From contig CAWJIJ010000006.1 of NCBI GenBank assembly GCA_963842955.1, forward strand, positions 124,001 through 188,000: a DNA stretch of 64,000 bases. Direction: 5' to 3'. Positions 9,790 to 18,998 of this stretch are shown in pieces. A program made the position numbers and the translations under genes. The notes beneath the pieces are model-generated. The model searched no databases, was not told the origin of the DNA, and was given only the letters and a program-made list of their open reading frames with translations. The first letter of the stretch is position 1. The number at the start of each line of letters is the position of its first letter. This DNA comes from JARFQW01 sp963842955 (GTDB lineage: Bacteria > Pseudomonadota > Gammaproteobacteria > Steroidobacterales > XN24).

Positions 9790-11580
9790 CTAACCGCTCC
9801 AGCCGGCCAGCTTCAGGCCGTTGACGTACCGCTCGGCGATGGCGTCGGGCATGTACACCTTCAGCGCGTCGCTGGTCAGGCCGGGCGCCAGGCGGATCAT
9901 TTCCGCGAGCGCCGCCCTGGCTTCTTCGAGATTGCCCTGGAAGGCCCGGGCGGCGGAAATGATACGCCACGCGCCCGGCTGGCCGGCCTGCAGATTAAGG
10001 CTTCGCCGGGCCGCGTCCACCGCGTCGTCATAGCGTTCTGCCAGAAAGTGCACGGACGCGAGGGTGAAGAAGAACTCGTGGAGCATGCGGTCTTGCGGGG
10101 ACAAGCGGATGGCCTTTTCCACCATCGGAATCGCTTCATCGAAACGGCCCGCAAAACGCATGGCGGATCCGAGCGCCCAGTAGGCGAGCGCGGAGCTCGG
10201 GTTGGATTCGATGGCGCGTTCCAGGACCGAAACAGCCCGGTCATGCTCTTCGGCCATGGACAGGGAATAACCGAGGGCAATCAGGGCAAACACATCGTCC
10301 TTGTCGATGGAAACGGCCCGCTCGGCGGCCGCACGGATGTCTTTCTGGGCCTTTTCCGGGTCGCTGGTCCACTGGTACAGGACATCGTACATGCGGCTGA
10401 AAGCCAGCAGGCTCCAGGCCTGGGCCGAGTCGGACTGTAGCTCGATGGCGCGGTTTGCCCAGCGGCGACATTCCTTCATGTCGTCCCGCGTGCGTTCGAA
10501 GAGATGCCACATGCCCCGATGAATACAGTCCCAGGCATCCAGGTTCTTTGGCTGCCGTCTCATGGCGTGGCGTATTTCGCTCTGGGACAGGGCCGGGCCC
10601 AGGGCGCCGGCGATTTCCAGGGTCAATTCGTCCTGCAAATCAAAAAAGTCCGACAACTCCCGGTCATAGCGGCTGGACCAGACCTGGTGGCCATCGAGTG
10701 CGTCCGCCAGTTCGGCGGTCACGCGCACCCGCTTGCCGGACGTTCGCACGCTGCCGGTGACCACGTAGTGGGCCCCGAGTGCTTCGCTGATGGTGCGGGG
10801 ATCGACGTGCTGGTCCTTGTACGCAAAGGTCGAGTTCCTCGAGATCACCGGATAGACCTTGAGTGCCGCGAGGGAGCTGATGATGTCTTCTGTCAGACCG
10901 TCGGCGAAATAGGCCTGTTCTTCGTTCTTGCTGAGATTTCGGAACGGCAACACGGCGACGGCGTGGCGGCCCGAGAAACCGGGGATGTGGCCCTGCGGAG
11001 AATCCTCCTGCCTATGGCCTTTCTTGCCCTGTCCGTCCGCGGCGCCTTCTTCCTGCCTCAGCTTGTAGATGTGAACGGGCTTGCGCACATTCTTCAGTTC
11101 GTGGGCGCCGGTGTCCTCGAACTCCAGCGGCAGCTTGCCGTCGATCTGCTCCAGCACGCTGCCGGAAATGGCGATGCTGCCCGGTTCGGCGCTGGCCTCG
11201 ATGCGAGCCGCGATATTGACGCCGTCACCGACAATCCGTTCGCCGTCGATGATGAGGTCGCCGACGTTGAGCCCGATCCGGAAATGCATGCGCCTGTGGG
11301 CCGGCAGTTCGTCGTTGCGAATGGCCAGCTGGCGCTGTATCTCCACGGCGCACTCCGTGGCGTCCAGAGGGCTGGGAAATTCGGACAGCAGATTGTCCCC
11401 GACCATGTCCACCACCCGGCCCCCGAACTGGCGCACCAGACCGGACATCACCGCCCTGTGGCCGTTCAGGGTCTGCAGGGTGGCAACCTCGTCGTCGGCC
11501 ATGAGTTTTGTATAGCCGGCGGCGTCCGCGCTGAGGATCGCGGCGAGGCGGCGTTCTACGGTTGTGGCGGAGGGTTCCAC
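9790..11580 (-). CDS. Class III nucleotide cyclase with TolB-like and TPR domains
   Basis: The protein has 596 residues with a GTG start behind GAGAGG. Residues about 8-175 form a class III adenylate/guanylate cyclase domain. The first metal-binding Asp is in LSADAAGYTKLM, the second in DMVGDNLLSEF, and the NIAARIE helix is present. Residues about 200-340 resemble the TolB-like/FlgO segment common in these proteins (VAVLPFRNLS, FADGLTEDIISSL). Residues about 345-590 contain several TPR repeats. It should make cAMP (or cGMP) in response to an unknown input sensed through the TPR part. It has no signal peptide or membrane segment. It is transcribed alone. Confidence 0.85.
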   Translation of the reverse strand: MEPSATTVERRLAAILSADAAGYTKLMADDEVATLQTLNGHRAVMSGLVRQFGGRVVDMVGDNLLSEFPSPLDATECAVEIQRQLAIRNDELPAHRRMHFRIGLNVGDLIIDGERIVGDGVNIAARIEASAEPGSIAISGSVLEQIDGKLPLEFEDTGAHELKNVRKPVHIYKLRQEEGAADGQGKKGHRQEDSPQGHIPGFSGRHAVAVLPFRNLSKNEEQAYFADGLTEDIISSLAALKVYPVISRNSTFAYKDQHVDPRTISEALGAHYVVTGSVRTSGKRVRVTAELADALDGHQVWSSRYDRELSDFFDLQDELTLEIAGALGPALSQSEIRHAMRRQPKNLDAWDCIHRGMWHLFERTRDDMKECRRWANRAIELQSDSAQAWSLLAFSRMYDVLYQWTSDPEKAQKDIRAAAERAVSIDKDDVFALIALGYSLSMAEEHDRAVSVLERAIESNPSSALAYWALGSAMRFAGRFDEAIPMVEKAIRLSPQDRMLHEFFFTLASVHFLAERYDDAVDAARRSLNLQAGQPGAWRIISAARAFQGNLEEARAALAEMIRLAPGLTSDALKVYMPDAIAERYVNGLKLAGWSG

Positions 11581-12090
11581 GCGAGGGCCTCTCGATTGAA
11601 TCGGCGATTGAATCGGGTTGTGCGGTGCACCGTCGCAGTTTAACCCACCGGACCCGTATCTTCCGTTACATGCGGACGGTCACCCCGGATCTTGATCCCT
11701 GCACGGAACTCACTCGATTGGCAATTCGTCGGCCACGCGAAAGCGGCACGCAGCCCCGGCCGGGTGGGCGACCGTAGTTCCCGCCCCCTTGGAGCGGGCC
11801 GCCTGTCCCTGGATGTTGCCTGGATGATGTCGGGCCAGGGCGTACGGGTAACGCCACCCGTCACTTCACGTGATTTCTAGAAACCCAAGAACGATCGAAA
11901 ATAAAAACAAATTATAACAATTGTTTAGACAATATCTCTCTAAATAACATTACATCTTGTTCAGCCTGTCAGACGTTCACGTTGCGGGACTCTCCTGGGG
12001 GTCGTGGTGCGCGCGAGGCGACCGCCCGCCGGGCTACACTGGGGCACCGGCGGTCCGGTGCCAAAGACAATCTGGTGGAGAAAACCAACG
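11581..12090. promoter_or_regulatory. Intergenic region with an AT-rich island upstream of the GH13 gene
   Basis: About 500 bases lie between divergent genes. Bases 11881-11970 are about 29% GC, against roughly 65% around them. The island contains the perfect 10-bp palindrome AACAATTGTT at 11916-11925 and a possible promoter, TTGTTT then TAACAT with about 18 bases between. The layout suits a regulated promoter for the sugar enzyme, possibly through a LacI-type repressor, but no regulator gene is adjacent. The flanking parts hold no recognisable gene. Confidence 0.4.
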
Positions 12091-13722
12091 ATGCGAAACG
12101 GTGTAGGTGCGCTCCTGATACTCATGGCCGGCGTGGCCACCGCGGGGGTCTGTCCGGATGACTACGAGGCGGGCCAGCTGGATCACTGGGCCAACGGGTC
12201 GGTTTTCTACCAGGTGTTTGTCCGGAGCTTCCAGGATTCGGACGGCGACGGGATCGGCGATTTCAACGGGCTGACCGCGCGCCTGGATTATCTCAATGAT
12301 GGCGACCCGGCCACCGTATCAGACCTGGGGGTAGACGCCCTGTGGCTGTTACCCATCACGAACTCACCCAGCTACCACGGCTACGACACCGTGGACTATG
12401 ACGCCGTGGAGCCCGACTACGGGAGCGACGAGGACTTCGATCGTTTCCTGGCCGAGGCCCACAAGCGCGGCATCAAGGTCATCATGGACCTGGTGCTGAA
12501 TCATGCGTCGTCGGAGCATCCCTGGTTCCAGGCCGCGGGGAGCTCTCCGGACGATCCGTACCATGACTGGTTTGTCTGGCGCGATGAGGATCCGGGGTGG
12601 ACGCAGCCCTGGGGAGGCAGCCCCACCTGGCACAAGCATCCCGGCCTGGACCGTTATTACTATGGCTTGTTCTGGGGTGGGATGCCGGACCTGAACTACG
12701 AGAATCCGGCCGTACGCGCCGAGATGATCGCCGTGGCGAGACGCTGGCTGGCGCGCGGCGTGGACGGTTTCCGCCTGGATGCGGCCCGCCACATTGTCGA
12801 AGCCGGTGACGAGGCGAAGGCCGGAGGTTCTGACGAGACCCATGGCTGGTGGCGGGAATTCTCGGCGGCGGTCCGAAAGGACTATCCGAATGTCCTGCTC
12901 GTCGGGGAAAACTGGACCAGCGTGGAACAGGTGGCCAGATATTTCGGTTCCGGGCCCTACACAGAGTTGGACATGAGCTTCGACTTTGATCTGGCCGGCG
13001 CTCTCGTCGGCGGCGTGCGCCAGGACACGCCCGGACTCGTCCAGGAAACCCTGTGCGAAGTCGCCGGCCTCTATCCGCAGCACGCGCTGGATGCCACGTT
13101 CCTGACCAACCACGACATGATCCGGGTCATGACTCAGCTGAACAACAACCCTTCCCGAGCACGGCTGGCCGCGGGCGTTCTGCTGACGCTTCCAGGAGTG
13201 CCTTTCCTTTATTACGGGGAAGAGATCGGGCTTGTAAATGGCCCGGGGGACGAAGACCCCGAGAAACGCACGCCCATGCGCTGGACCGATGAGGGCGGCT
13301 TTACGAGCGGGACGCCGTGGATGGTGAACCGCAAAGCATCCGCCGAAATGAATGTGGCGCGCCAGCAGGCCGACCCCGGCTCCCTGTGGCAGGACTACCG
13401 CCGGCTGATTTCCCTGCGGCGCAGCCAGCCGGCCCTGGCGCGTGGCGGCTACAAGCCCGTGGCGCTGACAGGCGACAGCGCCGACTCGGCTATCGGATGG
13501 CTCCGAACCCACGGCGACTCACGCCTGCTCGTGGTGGCGAATTTCTCGCCACGCCCGCTCGTAAATCTGCAGGTCGCCGCGCCGGCCGGCGAGGGCCCCC
13601 CGGTCACGCTGTTTGGGCAGGGCGGCGCCGAGGTCGCGGCGGACGGCAGCTTGCTGCTGCCGCTACTGGGTCCGCGGGAACTGGTCGTGCTGGACCTGGA
13701 TTGCGGTTGCGCCGTTCACTGA
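12091..13722 (+). CDS. Secreted alpha-amylase family (GH13) glycoside hydrolase
   Basis: The protein has 543 residues and starts at 12091 behind GGTGGAG. A signal peptide (MRNGVGALLILMAGVATAG) precedes the mature enzyme. The GH13 barrel motifs are in order: MDLVLNHASSEHPWF (region I), GVDGFRLDAARH with the Asp nucleophile (region II), VGENWT with the acid/base Glu (region III) and FLTNHDMIR with the third Asp (region IV). The C-terminal segment is the beta domain. The sequence resembles alpha-glucosidase, trehalose-synthase or oligo-glucosidase types, so the substrate is an alpha-glucan or oligosaccharide; exact specificity is not visible. Location is periplasmic or extracellular. Confidence 0.9.
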   Translation: MRNGVGALLILMAGVATAGVCPDDYEAGQLDHWANGSVFYQVFVRSFQDSDGDGIGDFNGLTARLDYLNDGDPATVSDLGVDALWLLPITNSPSYHGYDTVDYDAVEPDYGSDEDFDRFLAEAHKRGIKVIMDLVLNHASSEHPWFQAAGSSPDDPYHDWFVWRDEDPGWTQPWGGSPTWHKHPGLDRYYYGLFWGGMPDLNYENPAVRAEMIAVARRWLARGVDGFRLDAARHIVEAGDEAKAGGSDETHGWWREFSAAVRKDYPNVLLVGENWTSVEQVARYFGSGPYTELDMSFDFDLAGALVGGVRQDTPGLVQETLCEVAGLYPQHALDATFLTNHDMIRVMTQLNNNPSRARLAAGVLLTLPGVPFLYYGEEIGLVNGPGDEDPEKRTPMRWTDEGGFTSGTPWMVNRKASAEMNVARQQADPGSLWQDYRRLISLRRSQPALARGGYKPVALTGDSADSAIGWLRTHGDSRLLVVANFSPRPLVNLQVAAPAGEGPPVTLFGQGGAEVAADGSLLLPLLGPRELVVLDLDCGCAVH

Positions 13723-13864
13723 ACCGAACGAATTCGGTCCGCCGCGGTGGGAAGCAGAGGGTATTCGCTAGAGCGCCCCGTTTCGGGTGGCACCGAAGCG
13801 CACCCGTACAATGCGGCGACCCGTCGGGGCAGCGGGCCGGGCCAGAGTTTCTTGGGAGCATGTA

Positions 13865-15868
13865 ATGATTCGTGGAAAGAGTTTGTCGGTGATTTCACCG
13901 GCGCCGGTGCTTTTGCTTGGCGCGATGCTGGCCGCGACCCTGGCCGCGACCGTGGGCGGGTGCGGGCGCGATCCCGAACCGCCAGTCGCCGTTTCGAAAC
14001 CGGTGCAACCGGCGGCTGCTCCGGCAGAGAGCGCCGTCACGACTACGATCACTCGCTATCCTGCCGAGGCCTTTTTCAAGACCACCCTCTACCGGGGTGC
14101 GGCGTTCTCCCACGACGGCCAGCACATCCTGGTCAGTTCCGATGAGAGCGGTGTGGTCAACGTGGTGCAGGTCCCGTTCGACGGCGGTCCCGCCATGGCC
14201 CTGACGGACTCCGATTCGGACTCGCAGTTTATTGCCGCGGCCTTTCCCGAGGACGGGCGGTTCCTGTTCACGGCGGACCAGGGCGGCAACGAGTTGACCC
14301 ACGTGTACGTTCGCGAGACCGACGGCTCGGTTCGCGACCTGACCCCGGGCGAGAATCTGAAAGCCGGCTTCGAGGGTTTCAGCGGCGACAAGCGCCGATT
14401 CTGGGTGACCAGCAACGAGCGTGATCCGAAGTTCTTCGACCTCTACGAATACTCGGTTGACGACTACGAGCGGCGCCTGGTGTTCCAGAACGACGACAGC
14501 TGGTCAATTCAGGCGATAAGCCCGGACGGGCGCTATGTGGCGCTGGTAAGGGAGCGTACGCGCGTGGACAGCGACATTTACCTGTTCGATTCGGAAAACC
14601 CGGAGGCCGACCTGGTCCATGTCACACCCCACGAGGGTAACGTCTCCAACGCGGCGTTTGCGTTCGATCCCGACGGTTCGGCGCTTTACTACTCCACGGA
14701 CGGCGAAGGCGAGTTCACCCAGGCCTGGTCCTACAGCCTCGAAACCGGCGAGCGGCGTCCCGAGTTTCAGCCCGACTGGGACGTGGTGTTTCTATTCTTC
14801 TCGGACTCCGGCCGGTACCGGGTAACCGGCGTGAACGAGGATGGCCGGACCCGCGTAAGCGTTATGGACCGGGAGACGGGCAAGCCCCTGGCGCTTCCGG
14901 ATCTGCCGCCGGGAGACCTCCGCAACGTGCGCTTCTCACCGGACGAGAAACGCATGGCGGTCTACGTCAATTCGGCGACTTCGCCATCCAATCTGTTCGC
15001 CATAGACCTTGAAACCGGAACCGCCCGCCAGCTCACCCGGGCCATGAACCCGGACATCGATCCCGATGCGCTCGTTGACGCCGAAGTCGTCCGCTACCCC
15101 AGCTTCGATGGCCTGGAAATTCCCTCCATCCTTTACCGGCCGGCCGGGGCAACGGCCGAGACGCCCGCGCCTGCGCTGGTTTGGGTGCATGGCGGTCCCG
15201 GCGGTCAGAGCCGGGTGCAGTACAGCGCCACCGCCCAGTTCCTGGTCAACCAGGGTTACGTGATTTTCATGGCTAACAATCGGGGGTCTTCCGGCTACGG
15301 CAAGACCTTCTACCAGATGGACGACAGGCGCCACGGCGAAGTGGACCTGGACGACATTGTCGAGGCGAAAAACTATCTCGCGGCGCAGGACTGGGTGGAC
15401 CCGGAGCGTATTGGCATCATCGGCGGCAGCTACGGCGGATACATGGTGGCCGCGGCGCTGGCGTTTCGTCCCGACGTGTTCGATGTGGGCATCAACATTT
15501 TCGGCGTGACCAACTGGGTGCGAACGCTACAGAGCATTCCGCCCTGGTGGGAGAGCTTCCGCGAAGCCCTGTACGACGAGATGGGTGACCCGGCCACGGA
15601 CGCCGAGCGCCACCGCCGCATTTCCCCGCTGTTCCACGCCGGCAACATCAACAAGCCGCTGCTCGTCGTCCAGGGGGCCAACGACCCGCGCGTGCTCCAG
15701 GTGGAAAGCGACGAACTCGTGGCTGCGGTGCGCGCCAATGGTGTACCCGTGGAGTACGTCCTGTTCGAAGACGAGGGCCATGGGTTCCTGAAAAAGGAAA
15801 ACCAGATCACCGCGGCACGGGCCTATGCGAAGTTCCTCGCCGAGTACATGGGCCCCGCAGGACAGTAG
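13865..15868 (+). CDS. S9-family peptidase (prolyl oligopeptidase-like) lipoprotein
   Basis: The protein has 667 residues and starts at 13865 behind GGGAG. A hydrophobic signal ends in a lipobox-like VGGC. An N-terminal WD40-like propeller (residues about 60-400) is followed by the hydrolase domain. The nucleophile Ser is in GGSYGGYMVAA, the Asp in GANDPRVLQ and the His in EDEGHGFLKKENQ, as in dipeptidyl-peptidase or acylaminoacyl-peptidase homologues. It probably cleaves peptides in the periplasm. It is a paralogue of the gene at 6366-8517 and has no frameshift. Confidence 0.9.
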   Translation: MIRGKSLSVISPAPVLLLGAMLAATLAATVGGCGRDPEPPVAVSKPVQPAAAPAESAVTTTITRYPAEAFFKTTLYRGAAFSHDGQHILVSSDESGVVNVVQVPFDGGPAMALTDSDSDSQFIAAAFPEDGRFLFTADQGGNELTHVYVRETDGSVRDLTPGENLKAGFEGFSGDKRRFWVTSNERDPKFFDLYEYSVDDYERRLVFQNDDSWSIQAISPDGRYVALVRERTRVDSDIYLFDSENPEADLVHVTPHEGNVSNAAFAFDPDGSALYYSTDGEGEFTQAWSYSLETGERRPEFQPDWDVVFLFFSDSGRYRVTGVNEDGRTRVSVMDRETGKPLALPDLPPGDLRNVRFSPDEKRMAVYVNSATSPSNLFAIDLETGTARQLTRAMNPDIDPDALVDAEVVRYPSFDGLEIPSILYRPAGATAETPAPALVWVHGGPGGQSRVQYSATAQFLVNQGYVIFMANNRGSSGYGKTFYQMDDRRHGEVDLDDIVEAKNYLAAQDWVDPERIGIIGGSYGGYMVAAALAFRPDVFDVGINIFGVTNWVRTLQSIPPWWESFREALYDEMGDPATDAERHRRISPLFHAGNINKPLLVVQGANDPRVLQVESDELVAAVRANGVPVEYVLFEDEGHGFLKKENQITAARAYAKFLAEYMGPAGQ

Positions 15869-16117
15869 CCCGTGCGGGCCGGCTTCATTGGCATCGCAGG
15901 ACCGGGTATTCGGCGTCCGGACGCCGCGTGACGACGCGCGTTACGATCGGCGAGTCAGCATCCACCGACCCGGGAGCGCCCATGCGCCTGCAACGCCGCG
16001 ATGTATGGTGCTGGATCCGGATCTGACCCGGCGCCGACGGGCCTGGCGGCGGCTGGAACCGGAAACCCCCTGGCGTCCGGCATAATGCGCAGGACCGTCG
16101 CCTTCGGGATCCGCCGT

Positions 16118-17161
16118 ATGAAGCCCGCGTTATTTGCCATTCTCCTGCTGAGCCTTGCCGGGCTGCCGGGTCAGCCAGCCGGCGCGCGCACCGTGACCGA
16201 TTCTGCCGGCCGCGAGGTGCAGGTTCCCGAGGAGATCAGGACCGTGTTCGCAGCCGGTGGGCCGGCGTCGGTCCTGGTGTACATGCTGCGGCCGGACGCG
16301 CTCGCCGGATGGCCCCGCGCGCTGCGGCCCTGGGAGCGGCCCTACGTGCCGCCCGAATACCGTGATCTTCCGGAGACCGGCATGCTGACCGGGCGTGGCG
16401 GCGAGGCCAATCTCGAGCGCATGCTGGCCCTGGATCCCGATGTCATCGTGGATTTCGGCTCTGTCCGGGACACGTTTATCTCCCTCGCCGATCGTGTGCA
16501 GCGGCAAACCGGAATTCCCTATCTCCTGTTCGATGGCCGGCTCGAGAACACTGCCGAATCCCTGCGCCGCGTCGGGGCGGCCCTCGGCGTCCCCGAGCGC
16601 GGCGAGCGCCTGGCCGCGGACGTCGAAGCCCGCCTGGCCCGGGTCGACGCCATCCTGGAGAAAGTGCCGGAAAGCGAGCGGCCAAGGGTGTACCTGGCGC
16701 GCGGCCCGGAGGGGCTGGAAACCGGTCTGCGCGGTTCCATCAATACCGAAATTATCGAGCGGGCTGGCGGCCGGAATGTCGCCTACACGGGGGATGGCCG
16801 CCGCGGCCTGGTCCAGGCCTCCATTGAGCAAGTCATAGCAGCGGACCCGGACACCATCGTGACCTGGGACCCGACGTTCTATCGGGCGGTCGGATCCGAT
16901 CGCCTCTGGGCGGGCATTACCGCCGTGCGGGAGGGCCGGGTGTTCCTGTCACCTACCGCGCCCTTCGGCTGGATCGACCGGCCGCCGTCGGTGAATCGCT
17001 TCATGGGCCTGACCTGGCTGGCCGGACTGTTCTATCCGGCGCATGCCGACGGCGATCTGCGTGCCGAGACCCGGGCCTTCTATCGTCTCTACTATCATCT
17101 GGACCTGGCGGACGAGGACCTCGACGGGCTGCTGGAATGGGCGCGGGGTGCGGCGCCCTAG
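16118..17161 (+). CDS. Periplasmic substrate-binding protein of an iron/metal-chelate ABC importer
   Basis: The protein belongs to the type III (BtuF/FhuD-like) solute-binding family. A signal peptide (MKPALFAILLLSLAGLP...) is followed by RTVTDSAGREVQVP, the usual opening of the mature domain, then NLERMLALDPDVIVDFG. The long single helix and the second lobe (IIERAGGRNVAY, IAADPDTIVTW) follow. The start is uncertain: 16118 gives a standard signal peptide, and 16085 adds eleven residues. It is the first gene of a three-gene operon with a FecCD permease and an ATPase. The ligand could be a ferric siderophore, haem, cobalamin or an oxyanion; nothing in the sequence decides. I saw no cobalamin riboswitch upstream. 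Confidence 0.85.
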   Translation: MKPALFAILLLSLAGLPGQPAGARTVTDSAGREVQVPEEIRTVFAAGGPASVLVYMLRPDALAGWPRALRPWERPYVPPEYRDLPETGMLTGRGGEANLERMLALDPDVIVDFGSVRDTFISLADRVQRQTGIPYLLFDGRLENTAESLRRVGAALGVPERGERLAADVEARLARVDAILEKVPESERPRVYLARGPEGLETGLRGSINTEIIERAGGRNVAYTGDGRRGLVQASIEQVIAADPDTIVTWDPTFYRAVGSDRLWAGITAVREGRVFLSPTAPFGWIDRPPSVNRFMGLTWLAGLFYPAHADGDLRAETRAFYRLYYHLDLADEDLDGLLEWARGAAP

Positions 17162-18183
17162 TGGCCGGCGTCTCGATCCGGCGGCGCAACGCGACTGCCC
17201 TGGTGCTTGCCGGGCTCATCATCCTGCTGGCCGGCGTGGCGCTGCTGATCGGGCCTTATCCGCTGAGCGCGGGGGAGGCGGCTTCCCTCGCCTGGTCGCG
17301 GCTGACGGGCCAGGGTGAGGCAGAAACCGCCGCCAGCCAGGTGCTGTTCTCGATTCGCCTTCCCCGGGTTCTGGCGGCGCTCCTGGTCGGCGGGGCCCTC
17401 GCAGCCGCCGGCGCGTGCTACCAGTCGCTGTTTCGAAATCCTCTGGTATCGCCGGACATCCTGGGGGTTTCCGCGGGCGCCGGCCTGGGGGCCGTGCTCG
17501 GCATCTTCCTGTCCTTGCCGGTGGCGGCGATCCAGCTGTCCGCGTTCGTCGGCGGTCTTGTTGCCGTAGGCGCGGTGGGCGTGGTCGCCTCGGCGGTCCG
17601 GGGGCGCGACACGGTCCTTGTCCTGGTGCTCGCGGGCGTGGTGATCGGGGCCCTGGCGGGCGCCATGACCTCTCTGCTGAAGGTCATGGCGGATCCCTAT
17701 GACCAGCTCCCGGCCATTACCTTCTGGCTTCTGGGCAGCCTGGCGGCGGTGCAGTCGGGGGATGTGCTGGCCGTATTGCCCGCCGTGCTGGTCGGCCTCG
17801 TCCCGATGATCCTGCTGCGATGGCGTATTCACGTTCTCGCCCTCGGCGACGAAGAAGCGAAGTCACTGGGTATCGATGCGGGACCGCTGCGGATTGCCGT
17901 CATCGTTTGTTCGACGCTGATGACCGCCAGCGTGGTGTCCATCGCCGGCGTGATCGGCTGGGTCGGACTCGTCATGCCCCACATCGCCCGCATGCTCGTC
18001 GGTCCGGCGTTCGGGATTCTCTTGCCGGTGGCGACCCTGCTCGGGGCGGTCTACCTGTTGGCCACCGACACCATGGCCAGGACCCTGACGGCCACGGAGA
18101 TTCCGCTGGGCATACTCACCGCGGTAATCGGCGCGCCGTTTTTTCTGTGGCTCTTGTGGCGCGGCCGGCGGGGCTGGGCCTGA
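17161..18183 (+). CDS. FecCD/BtuC-type ABC permease
   Basis: This is a highly hydrophobic protein of about 340 residues with nine to ten membrane segments, typical of FecCD permeases. Family marks include IRLPRVLAALLVGGALAAAG, YQSLFRNPLVSPDILGVSAG, LGDEEAKSLGI and GVIGWVGLVMPHIAR. The likely start is the GTG at 17161, which overlaps the preceding stop by one base (TAGTG) and suggests translational coupling; an ATG at 17137 would overlap by 25 bases. It forms the inner-membrane channel of the metal-chelate importer. Confidence 0.88.
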   Translation: MAGVSIRRRNATALVLAGLIILLAGVALLIGPYPLSAGEAASLAWSRLTGQGEAETAASQVLFSIRLPRVLAALLVGGALAAAGACYQSLFRNPLVSPDILGVSAGAGLGAVLGIFLSLPVAAIQLSAFVGGLVAVGAVGVVASAVRGRDTVLVLVLAGVVIGALAGAMTSLLKVMADPYDQLPAITFWLLGSLAAVQSGDVLAVLPAVLVGLVPMILLRWRIHVLALGDEEAKSLGIDAGPLRIAVIVCSTLMTASVVSIAGVIGWVGLVMPHIARMLVGPAFGILLPVATLLGAVYLLATDTMARTLTATEIPLGILTAVIGAPFFLWLLWRGRRGWA

Positions 18184-18962
18184 TGCTGTCTGCACGGCAA
18201 CTCGCATTCGGGTATCCGGGGCGTCCCATCGGTTCCGGCGTGGACCTGGACATCAGCCCCGGCGAGGTGTGCTGTCTGCTCGGTCCCAACGGCTGCGGCA
18301 AGACCACCTTGTTCAAGACCCTGCTCGGTCTGCTGCCCGCCCAGGGTGGCGAGGTGAGGCTGGGCGATCGGCCCCTGGCTGCCCATCGCCGCCGCGAGAT
18401 TGCGCGCCGTATCGCCTGGGTGCCCCAGGCCCACGTGCCGCCATTTCCCTTCACGGTCAGGGACGTGGTTCTCATGGGGCGGACATCCCGGCTCGGGCCG
18501 CTGGCGCAGCCGGGCCGGCGTGACATGGAGGTCGTGGAAAGGTCACTGGACAGCCTCGGTATCGCGGATCTCGCGGCCGCGGACTACACGCGAATTTCCG
18601 GGGGCCAGAGGCAACTCGTCCTGATCGCGCGGGCGCTGGCCCAGGAAGCGGCGCTCATGGTCATGGACGAGCCCACCGCCAGCCTGGATTTCGGCAACCA
18701 GGCCTTGCTTCTTTCCGAGGTGGCCCGCCTCGCCGGGCAGGGCCTGGGCATCCTGCTGTCCACCCACGATCCGGACCAGGCGCTGGCTGTCGCCAGCCGG
18801 GTCGCCCTGATGAAGGACGGCCGGATCGTTGCCGCGGGCTTGCCGGCCAAGGTGCTGACCGGTCCCGGCCTCAGCGACGTGTATGACGTGCCGGTCGCCG
18901 TCGAGCATCTGCCCTCGGGCAGGGCGGTCTGCGTGCCTGCGGTCGATCCCCGGCGCAGCTGA
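18183..18962 (+). CDS. ABC transporter ATPase of the metal-chelate importer
   Basis: The protein has 259 residues and overlaps the permease stop by one base (TGATG). All ATPase motifs are visible: Walker A LGPNGCGKTT (near residue 37), a Q-loop in AWVPQAHVPPFPFTVRD, the signature ISGGQRQLVLIARAL, Walker B ALMVMDEPTASLD and the switch His in LLSTHDPDQAL. It is FepC/BtuD-like. It powers uptake through the permease encoded by the preceding gene. The operon ends here; a convergent exporter gene follows. Confidence 0.9.
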   Translation: MLSARQLAFGYPGRPIGSGVDLDISPGEVCCLLGPNGCGKTTLFKTLLGLLPAQGGEVRLGDRPLAAHRRREIARRIAWVPQAHVPPFPFTVRDVVLMGRTSRLGPLAQPGRRDMEVVERSLDSLGIADLAAADYTRISGGQRQLVLIARALAQEAALMVMDEPTASLDFGNQALLLSEVARLAGQGLGILLSTHDPDQALAVASRVALMKDGRIVAAGLPAKVLTGPGLSDVYDVPVAVEHLPSGRAVCVPAVDPRRS

Positions 18963-18998
18963 TCTTCCGGACGGATCGCGATCGGACGCCGCGGATTC

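Noticed and set aside
15869..16117. Cobalamin riboswitch before the metal-chelate importer
   Set aside because: I looked for the conserved box and stem elements upstream of the binding-protein gene and did not find them.
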